From Rhodococcoides fascians A25f (GTDB taxonomy: Bacteria; Actinomycetota; Actinomycetes; Mycobacteriales; Mycobacteriaceae), in contig NZ_CP049744.1 in assembly GCF_000760935.2 (NCBI RefSeq), positions 5,642,032-5,706,031 of the forward strand: a stretch of DNA of 64,000 bases. The letters run 5' to 3'. Shown here piece after piece: positions 1-8,362 of the stretch (its first letter is position 1; every line of letters begins with the position of its first letter). The notes under the pieces are model-generated. The model searched no databases. It was not told where the DNA came from and saw only the letters and a list, made by a program, of their open reading frames with translations. Both the position numbers and the translations under genes were made by a program.

Positions 1-687
1 GAAGTTCAGCGTCACCGGCTCGAGACTTGCCTGTCCGAACCAGATCACCGTTCCGGCGGGGTTGGTTCGCCGACGTGCCTCGGCGAAAGAATCACCACCG
101 ACGGAGTCCATCGTCACGTCGAACCAGCCCTCGGCGTCGCACACATGGGTCACGGTGGCAGCACCGAACTCACGGAGTCTCGCGCCGCGTTCGGCAGTGG
201 CCGAGACTGCAGTGACAACCGCACCGGCACCGGTCGCGAGTTCCACCACATAATGGCCGACCCCTCCGCTCGCTCCGGTTATCAGCACGCGGCGACCGAT
301 CAGTGTTCCGGCACGGCGAATCAACCTGAGCGCCGTCAGCCCCGCAAGTGGAAGAGCCGCGGCCGTCGTCAATTCGACCGTACTGGGAACTTCCGCCAAC
401 GACGCTGCGCTCACCGCCACACGCTCTGCCCACGCAGAGTGCGGTGCGTGCCCCACTACCCGTGTGCCGAGCGCGGGTCCAGTGCCGTTGGCTGCCGCCA
501 CGACTACAGTGCCCGCGAGATCCTTCCCCGGCCGCCACCCGGCGGAGGGAGAATCCAGCAGGAACGTTTCACCACGGTTGACCGAGTACGCAGCTACTTC
601 GACCACCGCCTCGTGGTCGGCGGGCACCGGCTCGGCCACATCGCCGAACGTAACCTGTTGAGGCGCTGTTGGAATCATTGCTTTCAT
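1..687 (-). CDS. Quinone oxidoreductase-like NADP-dependent dehydrogenase (3' end outside window)
   Basis: This is a zinc-independent medium-chain dehydrogenase/reductase of the quinone oxidoreductase group, expected to reduce quinones or enones with NADPH in the cytoplasm. The visible 229 codons hold the GroES-like N-terminal half (start MKAMIPTAPQQ) and the Rossmann dinucleotide loop GASGGVGHYVVELA near residue 140. The family usually runs to about 300-330 residues, so roughly 90 C-terminal residues lie beyond the window edge. The ATG at 687 follows a GGGAG ribosome site by about 8 bases; an in-frame ATG three codons later is possible. It is transcribed divergently from an HxlR regulator across a palindrome, which suggests that regulator controls it. 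The true substrate cannot be read from sequence. Confidence 0.85.
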   Translation of the reverse strand, partial: MKAMIPTAPQQVTFGDVAEPVPADHEAVVEVAAYSVNRGETFLLDSPSAGWRPGKDLAGTVVVAAANGTGPALGTRVVGHAPHSAWAERVAVSAASLAEVPSTVELTTAAALPLAGLTALRLIRRAGTLIGRRVLITGASGGVGHYVVELATGAGAVVTAVSATAERGARLREFGAATVTHVCDAEGWFDVTMDSVGGDSFAEARRRTNPAGTVIWFGQASLEPVTLNF

Positions 688-749
688 GTCTGGCTCCCTC
701 GGATGCCGGAGGATCGGGATCTTCTGGAGACCAGCTTTGCGAATATGGG

Positions 750-765
750 CTACTTTCGTAAGTAG
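750..765. promoter_or_regulatory. Perfect palindrome, probable HxlR operator
   Basis: CTACTT-TCGT-AAGTAG is a perfect 6-4-6 inverted repeat lying 50 bases before the HxlR regulator start and 62 bases before the quinone oxidoreductase start. HxlR-family dimers of the YodB/HypR kind bind dyads with TACTT/AAGTA-like arms, so this is the obvious operator for both divergent genes. Binding is inferred. Confidence 0.6.
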
Positions 766-815
766 GCAGTATTAAGTGCTGCAGGCACCCCGCGGTAACC
801 AAGGAGGTCAGCGCA

Positions 816-1208
816 ATGTCCACGTCCCCGACCACATCTCCGGACGGACGCTTCGACGTACTCGCCGCCGGCTGTCCGACACGGCAAGTCGTGAATCGAA
901 TAGGTGACCGCTGGAGCTTGCTGGTCCTGTACGCACTCGAACGCGGCACGCTGCGATTTCAAGAATTACGACGCACTGTCGACGGGATCAGCCAGAAGAT
1001 GCTGACGCAAACACTTCGCATTCTCGAACGCGACGGGCTGGTGAAACGCACTGTGTATGCAAGTGTCCCGGCAAGAGTCGAATACGAACTGACTCCGCTC
1101 GGCACGGATCTTGCCGAGGCAGTTGCCGTGATTCGCAGTTGGTCCTACGAGCACTTGGACCTGATCGAAAAGGCCCGTACGGAATATGACGCGACGCCCC
1201 GCGGCTGA
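816..1208 (+). CDS. HxlR-family transcriptional regulator
   Basis: A 130-residue winged-helix protein of the HxlR/DUF24 family. The family core is clear: GCPTRQVVNRIGDRWSLLVL (residues about 19-38) and the recognition-helix region with SQKMLTQTLRILERDGLV. Cys20 sits in the N-terminal CP dipeptide where quinone- and aldehyde-sensing members such as YodB and HypR carry their redox cysteine. An AAGGAGG-type ribosome site (accaaggaggtc) precedes the ATG. The gene is divergent from a quinone oxidoreductase and has a perfect palindrome in the shared intergenic region. A thiol-based repressor of a quinone detoxification gene is therefore likely; the sensing chemistry is inferred. Confidence 0.9.
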   Translation: MSTSPTTSPDGRFDVLAAGCPTRQVVNRIGDRWSLLVLYALERGTLRFQELRRTVDGISQKMLTQTLRILERDGLVKRTVYASVPARVEYELTPLGTDLAEAVAVIRSWSYEHLDLIEKARTEYDATPRG

Positions 1209-1276
1209 TGGCGTGCCGTCGGTGAGGCGCGCAGATTCGCCGCCGACGTGCACTCCACGTGACCTCGGTACCGAGG

Positions 1277-1573
1277 CTAGATCGACGAATCCACGGAGAA
1301 CTTCGTCAGTACAGGCGCGGCAGCCAGGAGCGGCGGCATCTCGGTGATCTTGCCCGGGCCGGCGCGGAACTCGCGGTACTTCGCATCGGCCTCGGCCGAC
1401 TCCCACGTTTCGTAGGCGACGACATGCGCCTCGTTCTCCTTGTCCACCCACACCTCGACGCCGAGGCAGCCCTCGAACGCACGGGTATCGGCAAGCACCG
1501 TGCGCAGCAACGCACGCGCCTCGGCAAGAGATTCGGGCTTGAACGTGAAATCCAGTGTTGCGATGAGGGCCAT
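1277..1573 (-). CDS. Antibiotic biosynthesis monooxygenase (ABM) domain protein
   Basis: A 98-residue ferredoxin-like dimeric alpha-beta protein of the ABM/YgiN kind. The start MALIATLDFTFKPES, the Cys-containing strand FEGCLGVEVWVDKE and the helix YETWESAEADAKYREF match the family layout and usual length of about 95-100 residues. Members act as cofactor-free monooxygenases or quinol oxidases, or have no known activity; no substrate can be named. The ATG at 1573 was chosen on family length. A GTG three codons earlier (1582) is better spaced from a GAGGTG motif and may be the true start. It lies 14 bases downstream of the PucR gene on the same strand and is probably cotranscribed with it. Confidence 0.75.
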   Translation of the reverse strand: MALIATLDFTFKPESLAEARALLRTVLADTRAFEGCLGVEVWVDKENEAHVVAYETWESAEADAKYREFRAGPGKITEMPPLLAAAPVLTKFSVDSSI

Positions 1574-1587
1574 GGGCTTCACACTAG

Positions 1588-3093
1588 TCACCTCAGCCGA
1601 AGTGCCAAGTAGAACTCGATTCTGTCCTCCAGCCGCGACAGGTCGCGGCCGGTGAGTTCCTCGATGCGCTGCATTCGGTACCGCACAGAATTGACGTGCA
1701 TGTGTAGTTGTTCGGCGCATCGGGTCCAGGCACCGTTGGTGTCGAGGTAGACCGACAGCGTGGCAATGAGATCGCTGTTGTGCTGATCGTCGTACTCCGT
1801 CAATGGATCGAGAAGCCTCGAGGTGAACATCCGGCGGACGTCGTCGGGCACATTTGCCAAAAGTATTGTCAACGTTGCCAATTCGTCATGACCGACGACA
1901 CTGCAGTCCGCGCCCCGCCCCTCGGCGAGCCGGCGGGCGTAGCGCGCTTCCTCGATTGCGCTTCTGATGTCGGCGGCCGCGGTGGGAGCACTGACCCCGA
2001 TGGTGGTGCCGCTGCCGATCAATCCCGGGGTCACGGACTGGACGGCACGTCGAACGGCGTCGGTCTTGTCGGTGCGCGCCTCCACCACAGCGATGGCCTC
2101 GTTCTCGACGACTCCCAGCGTGATGTCGAGAGGTGCCAGCAGTTCTCGTAGCAGCGGCCGCAGCTCACCGAGCCGGAGCGTCTCTCCCGAGGTAGCGGCA
2201 ACGATTGCCGCATAGCGTGTTTCGGTATCGAGTCCGATGACGTGCATCTGCGCCAGGATGTCCGCCGGTGTCGCGCCGCCCACGATGGAGCGAACGAATT
2301 CCTGAGCCAGGATGCCCGATCCTGACACGCGTTCGTCGACGCGACCGCGTTCGACGGCGACGATCGACGCCAACTGCCCGGCCAGCGACGTTCTCGGGAC
2401 ATCCCATGTCTGCCAATCGCTTTCGAAGGCGACGAACCAGTCCACAACACGGGGGGTGGCCTCCCCGTCGACCGGAAAGATCGACACCCGCTGCGTTCGG
2501 CAGTACCGCGGCAGACGTACCGACGTCATGAACTCCCGCGCGACAGCCGCAGTGTCGGGCGGGTTCTCGGATCCGGCGAGAACACGTCCCGACGAGGTGA
2601 CGACCCAGCACTTCATACCCAGATCGGAACTCACCATCTCCAACAGTGGCCCCAGGCCGCCGCCGGGTCCGGCGCTCGCCACGAGGCGTCGATGCCGGTC
2701 CAGCACGAGGCTCAGATCCGACGCCCGCGCCGTCGAGAGCTGCCGGACGACACTTTCGGTGACCGTGGCGAAGGCGATGTCGGCCGGCACTCGAAACAGC
2801 GGCAGACCGTGTTCGCGGCAGGCGTCGACGAGGTCGTCCGGCACAACACCGCCGTCGGAGGCCGCCAGCGCCGCGATTCCGGCCTTGGACACCGCCCGCA
2901 CGAAGGTTCTCGAATCCTCCGGGCCCGCCCGCCACATCAGACCGGTCAACACCAGTTCGCCGCCACTGAGGTACCGGCTCGGATCGAGCATGTCGGTGGT
3001 GACGACCCACCTGATCGTCGGGTCGAAATGCTCGGGAGTCACGATCGGCTGCAGCTTCAGATCGGGGAGATCGGCCAGATCGCGCAGTCTCAC
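1588..3093 (-). CDS. pucR: PucR-family purine catabolism regulator
   Basis: A 501-residue regulator with an N-terminal PucR-type sensor domain (about residues 1-125, including GIAALAASDGGVVPDDLVDAC), a central linker, and the C-terminal PucR helix-turn-helix ending NSVRYRMQRIEELTGRDLS. In Bacillus the founding member activates purine catabolism genes. Here it is divergent from the xanthine dehydrogenase operon, so the same role is likely. The GTG at 3093 was chosen because it opens directly on the sensor domain and follows GAGGAGG by 11 bases. The frame stays open 89 codons further upstream, but that stretch lacks domain sequence and would overlap the start of the divergent operon. The 147-base shared intergenic region shows no obvious palindrome. 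Confidence 0.85.
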   Translation of the reverse strand: MRLRDLADLPDLKLQPIVTPEHFDPTIRWVVTTDMLDPSRYLSGGELVLTGLMWRAGPEDSRTFVRAVSKAGIAALAASDGGVVPDDLVDACREHGLPLFRVPADIAFATVTESVVRQLSTARASDLSLVLDRHRRLVASAGPGGGLGPLLEMVSSDLGMKCWVVTSSGRVLAGSENPPDTAAVAREFMTSVRLPRYCRTQRVSIFPVDGEATPRVVDWFVAFESDWQTWDVPRTSLAGQLASIVAVERGRVDERVSGSGILAQEFVRSIVGGATPADILAQMHVIGLDTETRYAAIVAATSGETLRLGELRPLLRELLAPLDITLGVVENEAIAVVEARTDKTDAVRRAVQSVTPGLIGSGTTIGVSAPTAAADIRSAIEEARYARRLAEGRGADCSVVGHDELATLTILLANVPDDVRRMFTSRLLDPLTEYDDQHNSDLIATLSVYLDTNGAWTRCAEQLHMHVNSVRYRMQRIEELTGRDLSRLEDRIEFYLALRLR

Positions 3094-3240
3094 GGTGTCA
3101 TCGACCTCCTCTTCGTATGATCCTCCAAAACCTACACTGTGATCGGCGTCATACTTCGTCGTTCCTGTCCCTCGTTCGCGGTACTCCCGGCGGCTGTACT
3201 GGGTGAACACGAAATATGGACAGCGAGCGGAGCACCGAAC

Positions 3241-4107
3241 ATGGATTTCCTGCGACCACAGACCTGGAGCGACGCGTTGGCCGCAAAGGCCGACGACGTC
3301 GACGTGGTGCCCATTCAGGGCGGCACCGACGTCATGGTCGAGATGAATTTCGATCTGCACCGGCCGGGCGGACTGCTGGATCTGAACCCGATCAGCGAGC
3401 TCACCGAATGGCAGCAGCTACCCGATGGATCGCTTCGGGTGGGGGCAGGCGTGCCCTACGTCCGCATCATCGCCGAGCTCGGAGACAGACTTCCCGGCAT
3501 CTCACAGGCGTCCCGCACCGTCGGTTCCCCGCAGATCCGCAATCGCGGCACCGTCGGCGGCAATCTCGGTGGAGCATCTCCTGCCGGTGACCTGCACGCG
3601 CCCTTGCTCGCTGCGGGCGCGACCGTAGAAGTGGAATCGGCCGCACGCGGGGTACGGATGATCCCCGCGACCGAGTTCTACCTCGGCGTCAAACGCAACT
3701 GCTGTGAGCCCGACGAGCTGATCCGTGCGTTCCACGTGATGCCGGCGGCGGGGCCTCAGTACTTCTCCAAGATCGGCACTCGCAACGCGATGGTCATTGC
3801 GGTGTGCTCGTTCTCGATCGCGCTGTTTCCGCAGGAGGGCCGCGTCGGCACCGGTCTCGGCTCCGCTGCGCCGACGCCGCGTCGGGCTTACGATGCCGAG
3901 AACTACCTCGCGGCCGAACTCGACTGGGACGGTGCCCTCGATCCGCGGGTGTCCGAGGAATTCGGCCGATTGGTCAGTGCGGCAGCAAGTCCCATCGACG
4001 ACGTACGAGGCACTGCCGATTACCGCAAGCACGCCCTCTCCGTGATGGCCCGGCGCACGCTGGGTTGGGCATGGCGAGACCTCACAGCCGCACGGAAGGT
4101 GGCCTGA
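3241..4107 (+). CDS. Xanthine dehydrogenase, FAD-binding subunit
   Basis: The 288-residue FAD subunit of a three-subunit molybdenum hydroxylase. It carries both FAD pyrophosphate motifs of the family: IQGGTDV (residues 25-31) and RNRGTVGGNLGG starting at residue 100. It passes electrons from the 2Fe-2S subunit to NAD+ through FAD. The ATG at 3241 follows GGAG by 8 bases and gives the normal family start MDFLRPQTW. It is the first gene of an operon with a 2-base gap to the iron-sulfur subunit. Association with guanine deaminase, a purine permease and PucR favours xanthine/hypoxanthine over CO or nicotinate as substrate; that is inference from context. Confidence 0.9.
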   Translation: MDFLRPQTWSDALAAKADDVDVVPIQGGTDVMVEMNFDLHRPGGLLDLNPISELTEWQQLPDGSLRVGAGVPYVRIIAELGDRLPGISQASRTVGSPQIRNRGTVGGNLGGASPAGDLHAPLLAAGATVEVESAARGVRMIPATEFYLGVKRNCCEPDELIRAFHVMPAAGPQYFSKIGTRNAMVIAVCSFSIALFPQEGRVGTGLGSAAPTPRRAYDAENYLAAELDWDGALDPRVSEEFGRLVSAAASPIDDVRGTADYRKHALSVMARRTLGWAWRDLTAARKVA

Positions 4108-4109
4108 AC

Positions 4110-4583
4110 ATGCGAGTCAACTGCACCATCAACGGAAAAGACATGGAAGCCGACGACGTCTGGGAGGGCGAGAGTCTGCTGTACCTGTTGCGTGAACGCA
4201 TGGGGCTTCCCGGATCCAAGAACGCGTGCGAGCAAGGCGAATGCGGATCGTGCACGGTCTATCTCGACGGTATCCCGGCCTGCGCCTGCCTGGTGGCGGC
4301 CGGACAGGTCGAGGGCCGTGAGATTCGTACTGTCGAAGGCCTCGCCGACGGTGACAAGCTCGACCCGATGCAGGAGGCGTTCGTCGAGTGCGGAGCCGTC
4401 CAGTGCGGCTTCTGCACCCCGGGACTCGTAGTCCAGGCACACGATCTCATCGAACGCGTTCCCAACCCGTCGGACGTCGAGATTCGCGAGTCTCTCGCCG
4501 GAAACCTCTGCCGCTGTACCGGATACGAGAAGATCCTCGACGCCGTGCGGCTCGCAGCAACCCGAAAGGCCGAAGCCAAATGA
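4110..4583 (+). CDS. Xanthine dehydrogenase, 2Fe-2S subunit
   Basis: A 157-residue small subunit with two 2Fe-2S clusters. The plant-type ferredoxin cysteines are Cys40, Cys45, Cys48 and Cys60 (CEQGECGSC then CAC). The second helical cluster uses Cys99 and Cys102 (QCGFC) and Cys134 and Cys136 (CRC). All eight ligands are present and the length is normal for the family. It shuttles electrons from the molybdenum centre to FAD. Its stop codon overlaps the ATG of the deaminase gene (ATGA), so the genes are translationally coupled. Confidence 0.93.
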   Translation: MRVNCTINGKDMEADDVWEGESLLYLLRERMGLPGSKNACEQGECGSCTVYLDGIPACACLVAAGQVEGREIRTVEGLADGDKLDPMQEAFVECGAVQCGFCTPGLVVQAHDLIERVPNPSDVEIRESLAGNLCRCTGYEKILDAVRLAATRKAEAK

Positions 4584-5932
4584 CCACCGTCATCTCGGGT
4601 GCGTACATCGCCCCGATCGTCGGCGACGAAATCCCGAACGGGTATCTCGTCGTCGAGGGCACCACGATCAGCGCCATCGGATCGGGCCCGGCACCGATCA
4701 TCGCCGGGGCCGAGACGATCGATGCGTCCGGCTGCCTCGTCACCCCCGGCCTGGTGAACACTCACCACCACCTCTACCAGTGGGCCTCTCAAGGTCTGGC
4801 CAAGGACAACACCCTGTTCGAATGGCTTGTTGCACTGTACAAGCCGTGGTCCAAGATGGATGCCGAAGTCGTCGGCGGTGCTGCCGCAGCCGGGCTGGGA
4901 TGGCTGGCGAAGTCGGGGTGCACCACGAGCACCGATCACCATTACATCTTCCCCAAGGGCCGAGGCGACCTCTTCGCCGCCGAGATCGATGCGGCACAAC
5001 GCATCGGCGTCCGATTCCAACCGTGCCGCGGCTCGATGGATCGGGGCGTGTCCGACGGCGGTCTGCCACCGGACGAGGTTGTCGAATCGCTCGACGACAT
5101 CCTCACCGCCACCGCCGAGGCCATCGACACCTATCACGACGCCTCCTTCGGCTCCATGCTCCGGATCGCGGTCGCACCCTGTTCGCCTTTCTCCATCAGC
5201 AAAGAGCTGCTCGTGGAGTCCGCCGGGCTTGCTCGCGCCAAAGGTGTTCGGCTGCATACCCACCTGGCCGAGACCCTCGACGAGGAGGAGCACTGCCTCG
5301 CTCAGATGAACTGCACCCCGGTCGAGTACATGGAGCAGGTCGGCTGGCTCGGTGACGACGTGTGGTTCGCCCACGCAGTCCACTTGCACGACTCCGACAT
5401 CGCGAAGATGGCGGCCACCGGCACCGGCACGGCCCACTGCCCGAGTTCCAATGCACGTCTGGGCGCAGGCATCGCCCGAATCTCCGATCTACTCGCGGCC
5501 GGCGCACCCGTCGGCCTCGGTGTCGACGGTTCCGCCTCGGCCGAGATGGTGCCGCTGGCCGGAGAGGTGCGCCAGGCAATGTACATGCAGCGAGCCAAGT
5601 ACGGTCCCACGGCACTCACGGCGCGTCAGGCACTCGAGATCGGAACCATCGGCGGCGCAACGGTACTGGGGCGTCAGACCGAGATCGGTTCGCTCGAGGT
5701 CGGCAAGCTGGCCGACATCGCGATCTGGCGCACCGACGGGTTCTACTCGGCCGTAGACGATCCGGTCGTGGCATTCGCGTACGGGCAGACGCCACCGCTC
5801 GCGCGATTGATGGTGGGCGGTCGGGCGATCGTCGAGAACGACGTTCTGACCAGTGCACCGCAGGACGAGATAGGACGCGCCGGAGCCGATGCGCACCGTC
5901 GCCTGATGAAACTCGCGGAGGACGTGCTGTGA
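4580..5932 (+). CDS. 8-oxoguanine/guanine deaminase (amidohydrolase)
   Basis: A 450-residue amidohydrolase with the usual zinc-site signatures: THHH at residues 61-64, HTHLAE, the HAVHLHD segment, and GLGVDGSAS with the catalytic Asp. The STDHHYIF segment and overall layout resemble the 8-oxoguanine deaminases, relatives of hydroxyatrazine ethylaminohydrolase, which turn 8-oxoguanine into urate. Plain guanine deaminase, giving xanthine for the neighbouring dehydrogenase, is the alternative. The gene sits between the iron-sulfur and molybdenum subunits of xanthine dehydrogenase with 4-base overlaps on both sides, so its product is made together with the enzyme that consumes xanthine. A cytoplasmic location is expected. 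Confidence 0.8.
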   Translation: MTTVISGAYIAPIVGDEIPNGYLVVEGTTISAIGSGPAPIIAGAETIDASGCLVTPGLVNTHHHLYQWASQGLAKDNTLFEWLVALYKPWSKMDAEVVGGAAAAGLGWLAKSGCTTSTDHHYIFPKGRGDLFAAEIDAAQRIGVRFQPCRGSMDRGVSDGGLPPDEVVESLDDILTATAEAIDTYHDASFGSMLRIAVAPCSPFSISKELLVESAGLARAKGVRLHTHLAETLDEEEHCLAQMNCTPVEYMEQVGWLGDDVWFAHAVHLHDSDIAKMAATGTGTAHCPSSNARLGAGIARISDLLAAGAPVGLGVDGSASAEMVPLAGEVRQAMYMQRAKYGPTALTARQALEIGTIGGATVLGRQTEIGSLEVGKLADIAIWRTDGFYSAVDDPVVAFAYGQTPPLARLMVGGRAIVENDVLTSAPQDEIGRAGADAHRRLMKLAEDVL

Positions 5933-8253
5933 GCGCCCCGACCACTACACCCCGGCAAGCTCCCGCCGACATCCCAGCCCCGGGACGTGGACGCGTCGGC
6001 GACAGCCCACTGCGGCCCGACGGTACGTTGAAGGTGAAGGGCGAGTTCGCGTATTCTTCGGACCTGTTCATCGACGGCATGCTGTGGGGCGCAACGCTTC
6101 GCAGCCCGCATCCCCGTGCGAAGATCGTCTCCGTCGATATCTCGAAGGCACTGGCAACACCCGGCGTCGAAGCCGTACTCACACATGAGGACGTGCCGGG
6201 ACGTAAGTGCTTCGGACTCGACCACACGTGGGACCAGCCGGTGTTGGCCTTCGACGAGGTGCGACACGAGGGTGAACCGATCGCGCTGATCGCCGCCGAC
6301 CATCCCGAGACCGCCCGGCGCGCAATGGAAAAGATCGTCGTGGTCTACGACGTGCTCGAGCCCCTGACCGACGCTCGACGCGCAGCTCTGGATCCGGACT
6401 ACCCGAAGGTGCAGGAACGCGGCGGAGTGGCGCGGCATCAGCCGGTCCGCGTCGGCAACGTCGCCGCCGCTCGGGCGACCGCGGACGTCATCGTCAGCAG
6501 CGACTTCGCCGTCGGGATCCAGGACCAGGCATTTCTCGGACCGGAATCCGGACTGGCCGTACCGGCCGAGGACGGCGGAATCGACCTGTATGTCGCAACG
6601 CAGTGGATGCACAACGACCTTGCCCAGATCGGACCGTGCCTCGGCCTGCCCGAAGAGAAGATCCGGATGACGCTCGCCGGCGTCGGCGGAGCATTCGGTG
6701 GCCGCGAGGACCTCTCGATGCAGATCCACGCCGCGATGCTCGCCATGCACACCGGTAAGCCCGTCAAGATCGTCTACAACCGCTACGAGTCGTTCTTCGG
6801 TCACGTGCACCGCCACCCGGCGCAGATGCACTACGAGTACGGTGCGACCAGCGACGGCAAGCTGGTGTTCGCCGACGTCGAGATCATCCTCGACGGCGGC
6901 GCGTACACCTCGGCCACCCTGAACGTCGTCGGCAACGCGGCCTCGCTCGGCGTCGGACCGTACATCATTCCCAACATCGAGATCGATGCGTACGGGGTGT
7001 ACACCAACAACCCGCCATGCGGTGCGATGCGTGGATTCGGCGCAGTACAAGCATGTTTCGCGTACGAGTCGATGATGGACAAGCTCGGTGAGGCCTGCGG
7101 CATCGGACCGGTCGCGATCCGCCAGATCAACGCCGTCAGCCAGGGCTCGATCCTGGCGACCGGCCAGGTGATCGAAGCGCCTGCACCCCTCGCCGAGATG
7201 CTCGCCCGAGCCGAAGCGATGGAACTACCTGCCCCGCTGGATGCGTCGGACATCAGGAATCTGCCGGGTGGGGCTTCCCAGACGACCCACGGCGAAGGCG
7301 TCGTGCGAGGAATCGGTTACGGCGTCGGAATCAAGAACATCTGCTTCTCCGAGAACTACGACGACTACTCCACTGCTCGCGTCCGCCTCGAGGTGATCGG
7401 CGGCGAGGCAACAGCATTGGTGCACACCGCCGCCGCAGAGGTGGGACAGGGCCTGGTGACGTTGGAAGCGCAGATCGCCCGCACCGAACTCGGAGTCACC
7501 AAGGTTGTCATCCACCCGGCCGACACCAAGGTCGGCAACGCCGGATCGTCCTCGGCGTCACGGCAGTCGTACATGACCGGTGGTGCCGTCAAGACTGCCT
7601 GCGAGGCCGTCCGTGAGGCGGTGTTCGTCCTGGCCGGCCTGTACCTCGGCCGCGCCGTGGCGGACCTCAGCCTCGACGGCGGCAAGATCGTTTCGGCCAC
7701 CGACGGTGTGCTGGCGACGATCGAGGATGTGCTCGGCGACCGAGTCATCGAGCAGACACGTGAATTCCACCATCGCCCCACCAGCGGAATGGATCCGGTC
7801 ACCGGGCAGGGCGCGAGCCACACCCAGCTCGCCCTGTGTGTTCACCGCGCCGTGGTGGACGTCGACGTCGATCTGGGGCTCGTGAAAGTGGTCGAGATGG
7901 CCGCTGTTCAGGACGTCGGCAAGATCCTCAACCTTCTCTCGCTCGAGGGCCAGATCCACGGCGGCACAGCCCAGGGCCTCGGCCTTGCCGTGATGGAGGA
8001 GATCGTCGTCGTCGACGGTTTGGTGAAGAACCCGTCGTTCACCGACTACCTCATCCCGACCATTCTCGACATGCCGCCCATGAAGCTGGACATTCTCGAG
8101 AACCCGGATCCGTTGGCACCCTACGGCCTTCGCGGCGCGGGCGAGCCGCCCACACTGTCGTCGACGCCCGCCGTCGTCGCTGCCATCCGCAACGCCACCG
8201 GACTCGCCCTGACCCGAGTTCCCGTGCGACCCGAACACATCGTCAACCCCTGA
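5929..8253 (+). CDS. Xanthine dehydrogenase, molybdopterin-binding subunit
   Basis: The 774-residue catalytic subunit. Molybdenum-cofactor contacts are visible: GVGGAFGGRED near residue 250, AMRGFGAVQ near 365, and QSYMTGGAV. The catalytic glutamate is in RGAGEPP near the C terminus. It hydroxylates purines at the molybdenum centre. The GTG at 5929 overlaps the deaminase stop (GTGA) and gives a start just before the conserved GRGRVGDSPLRPDG segment. The absent residues upstream in the same frame are antisense-like and not family sequence. Substrate assignment to xanthine/hypoxanthine rests on the purine gene neighbourhood. Confidence 0.92.
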   Translation: MSAPTTTPRQAPADIPAPGRGRVGDSPLRPDGTLKVKGEFAYSSDLFIDGMLWGATLRSPHPRAKIVSVDISKALATPGVEAVLTHEDVPGRKCFGLDHTWDQPVLAFDEVRHEGEPIALIAADHPETARRAMEKIVVVYDVLEPLTDARRAALDPDYPKVQERGGVARHQPVRVGNVAAARATADVIVSSDFAVGIQDQAFLGPESGLAVPAEDGGIDLYVATQWMHNDLAQIGPCLGLPEEKIRMTLAGVGGAFGGREDLSMQIHAAMLAMHTGKPVKIVYNRYESFFGHVHRHPAQMHYEYGATSDGKLVFADVEIILDGGAYTSATLNVVGNAASLGVGPYIIPNIEIDAYGVYTNNPPCGAMRGFGAVQACFAYESMMDKLGEACGIGPVAIRQINAVSQGSILATGQVIEAPAPLAEMLARAEAMELPAPLDASDIRNLPGGASQTTHGEGVVRGIGYGVGIKNICFSENYDDYSTARVRLEVIGGEATALVHTAAAEVGQGLVTLEAQIARTELGVTKVVIHPADTKVGNAGSSSASRQSYMTGGAVKTACEAVREAVFVLAGLYLGRAVADLSLDGGKIVSATDGVLATIEDVLGDRVIEQTREFHHRPTSGMDPVTGQGASHTQLALCVHRAVVDVDVDLGLVKVVEMAAVQDVGKILNLLSLEGQIHGGTAQGLGLAVMEEIVVVDGLVKNPSFTDYLIPTILDMPPMKLDILENPDPLAPYGLRGAGEPPTLSSTPAVVAAIRNATGLALTRVPVRPEHIVNP

Positions 8254-8362
8254 TTCATTCGATGAGACCTTCTCCAGCACAGCGCGACCCGAGGCCAACT
8301 CCCCCGGCACGGTCACCGTCACACGCTCGGACAAGGTTGATCACGCCCTGGGAGGGCCGATC

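Noticed and set aside
3094..3240. Search for a PucR box between pucR and the xanthine dehydrogenase operon
   Set aside because: No palindrome or repeated motif longer than 5 bases per arm was found by eye.
3094..3360. Longer N-terminal extension of PucR
   Set aside because: The extra 89 codons lack domain sequence and would overlap the divergent FAD-subunit gene; the GTG at 3093 after GAGGAGG is better.
8257..8362. Coding-like open stretch in frame upstream of the AzgA-type permease start
   Set aside because: G/C third positions look coding, but there is no ATG or GTG in it, the permease family starts at 8363, and a ribosome site sits just before 8363. It may be a leftover of an older N terminus.
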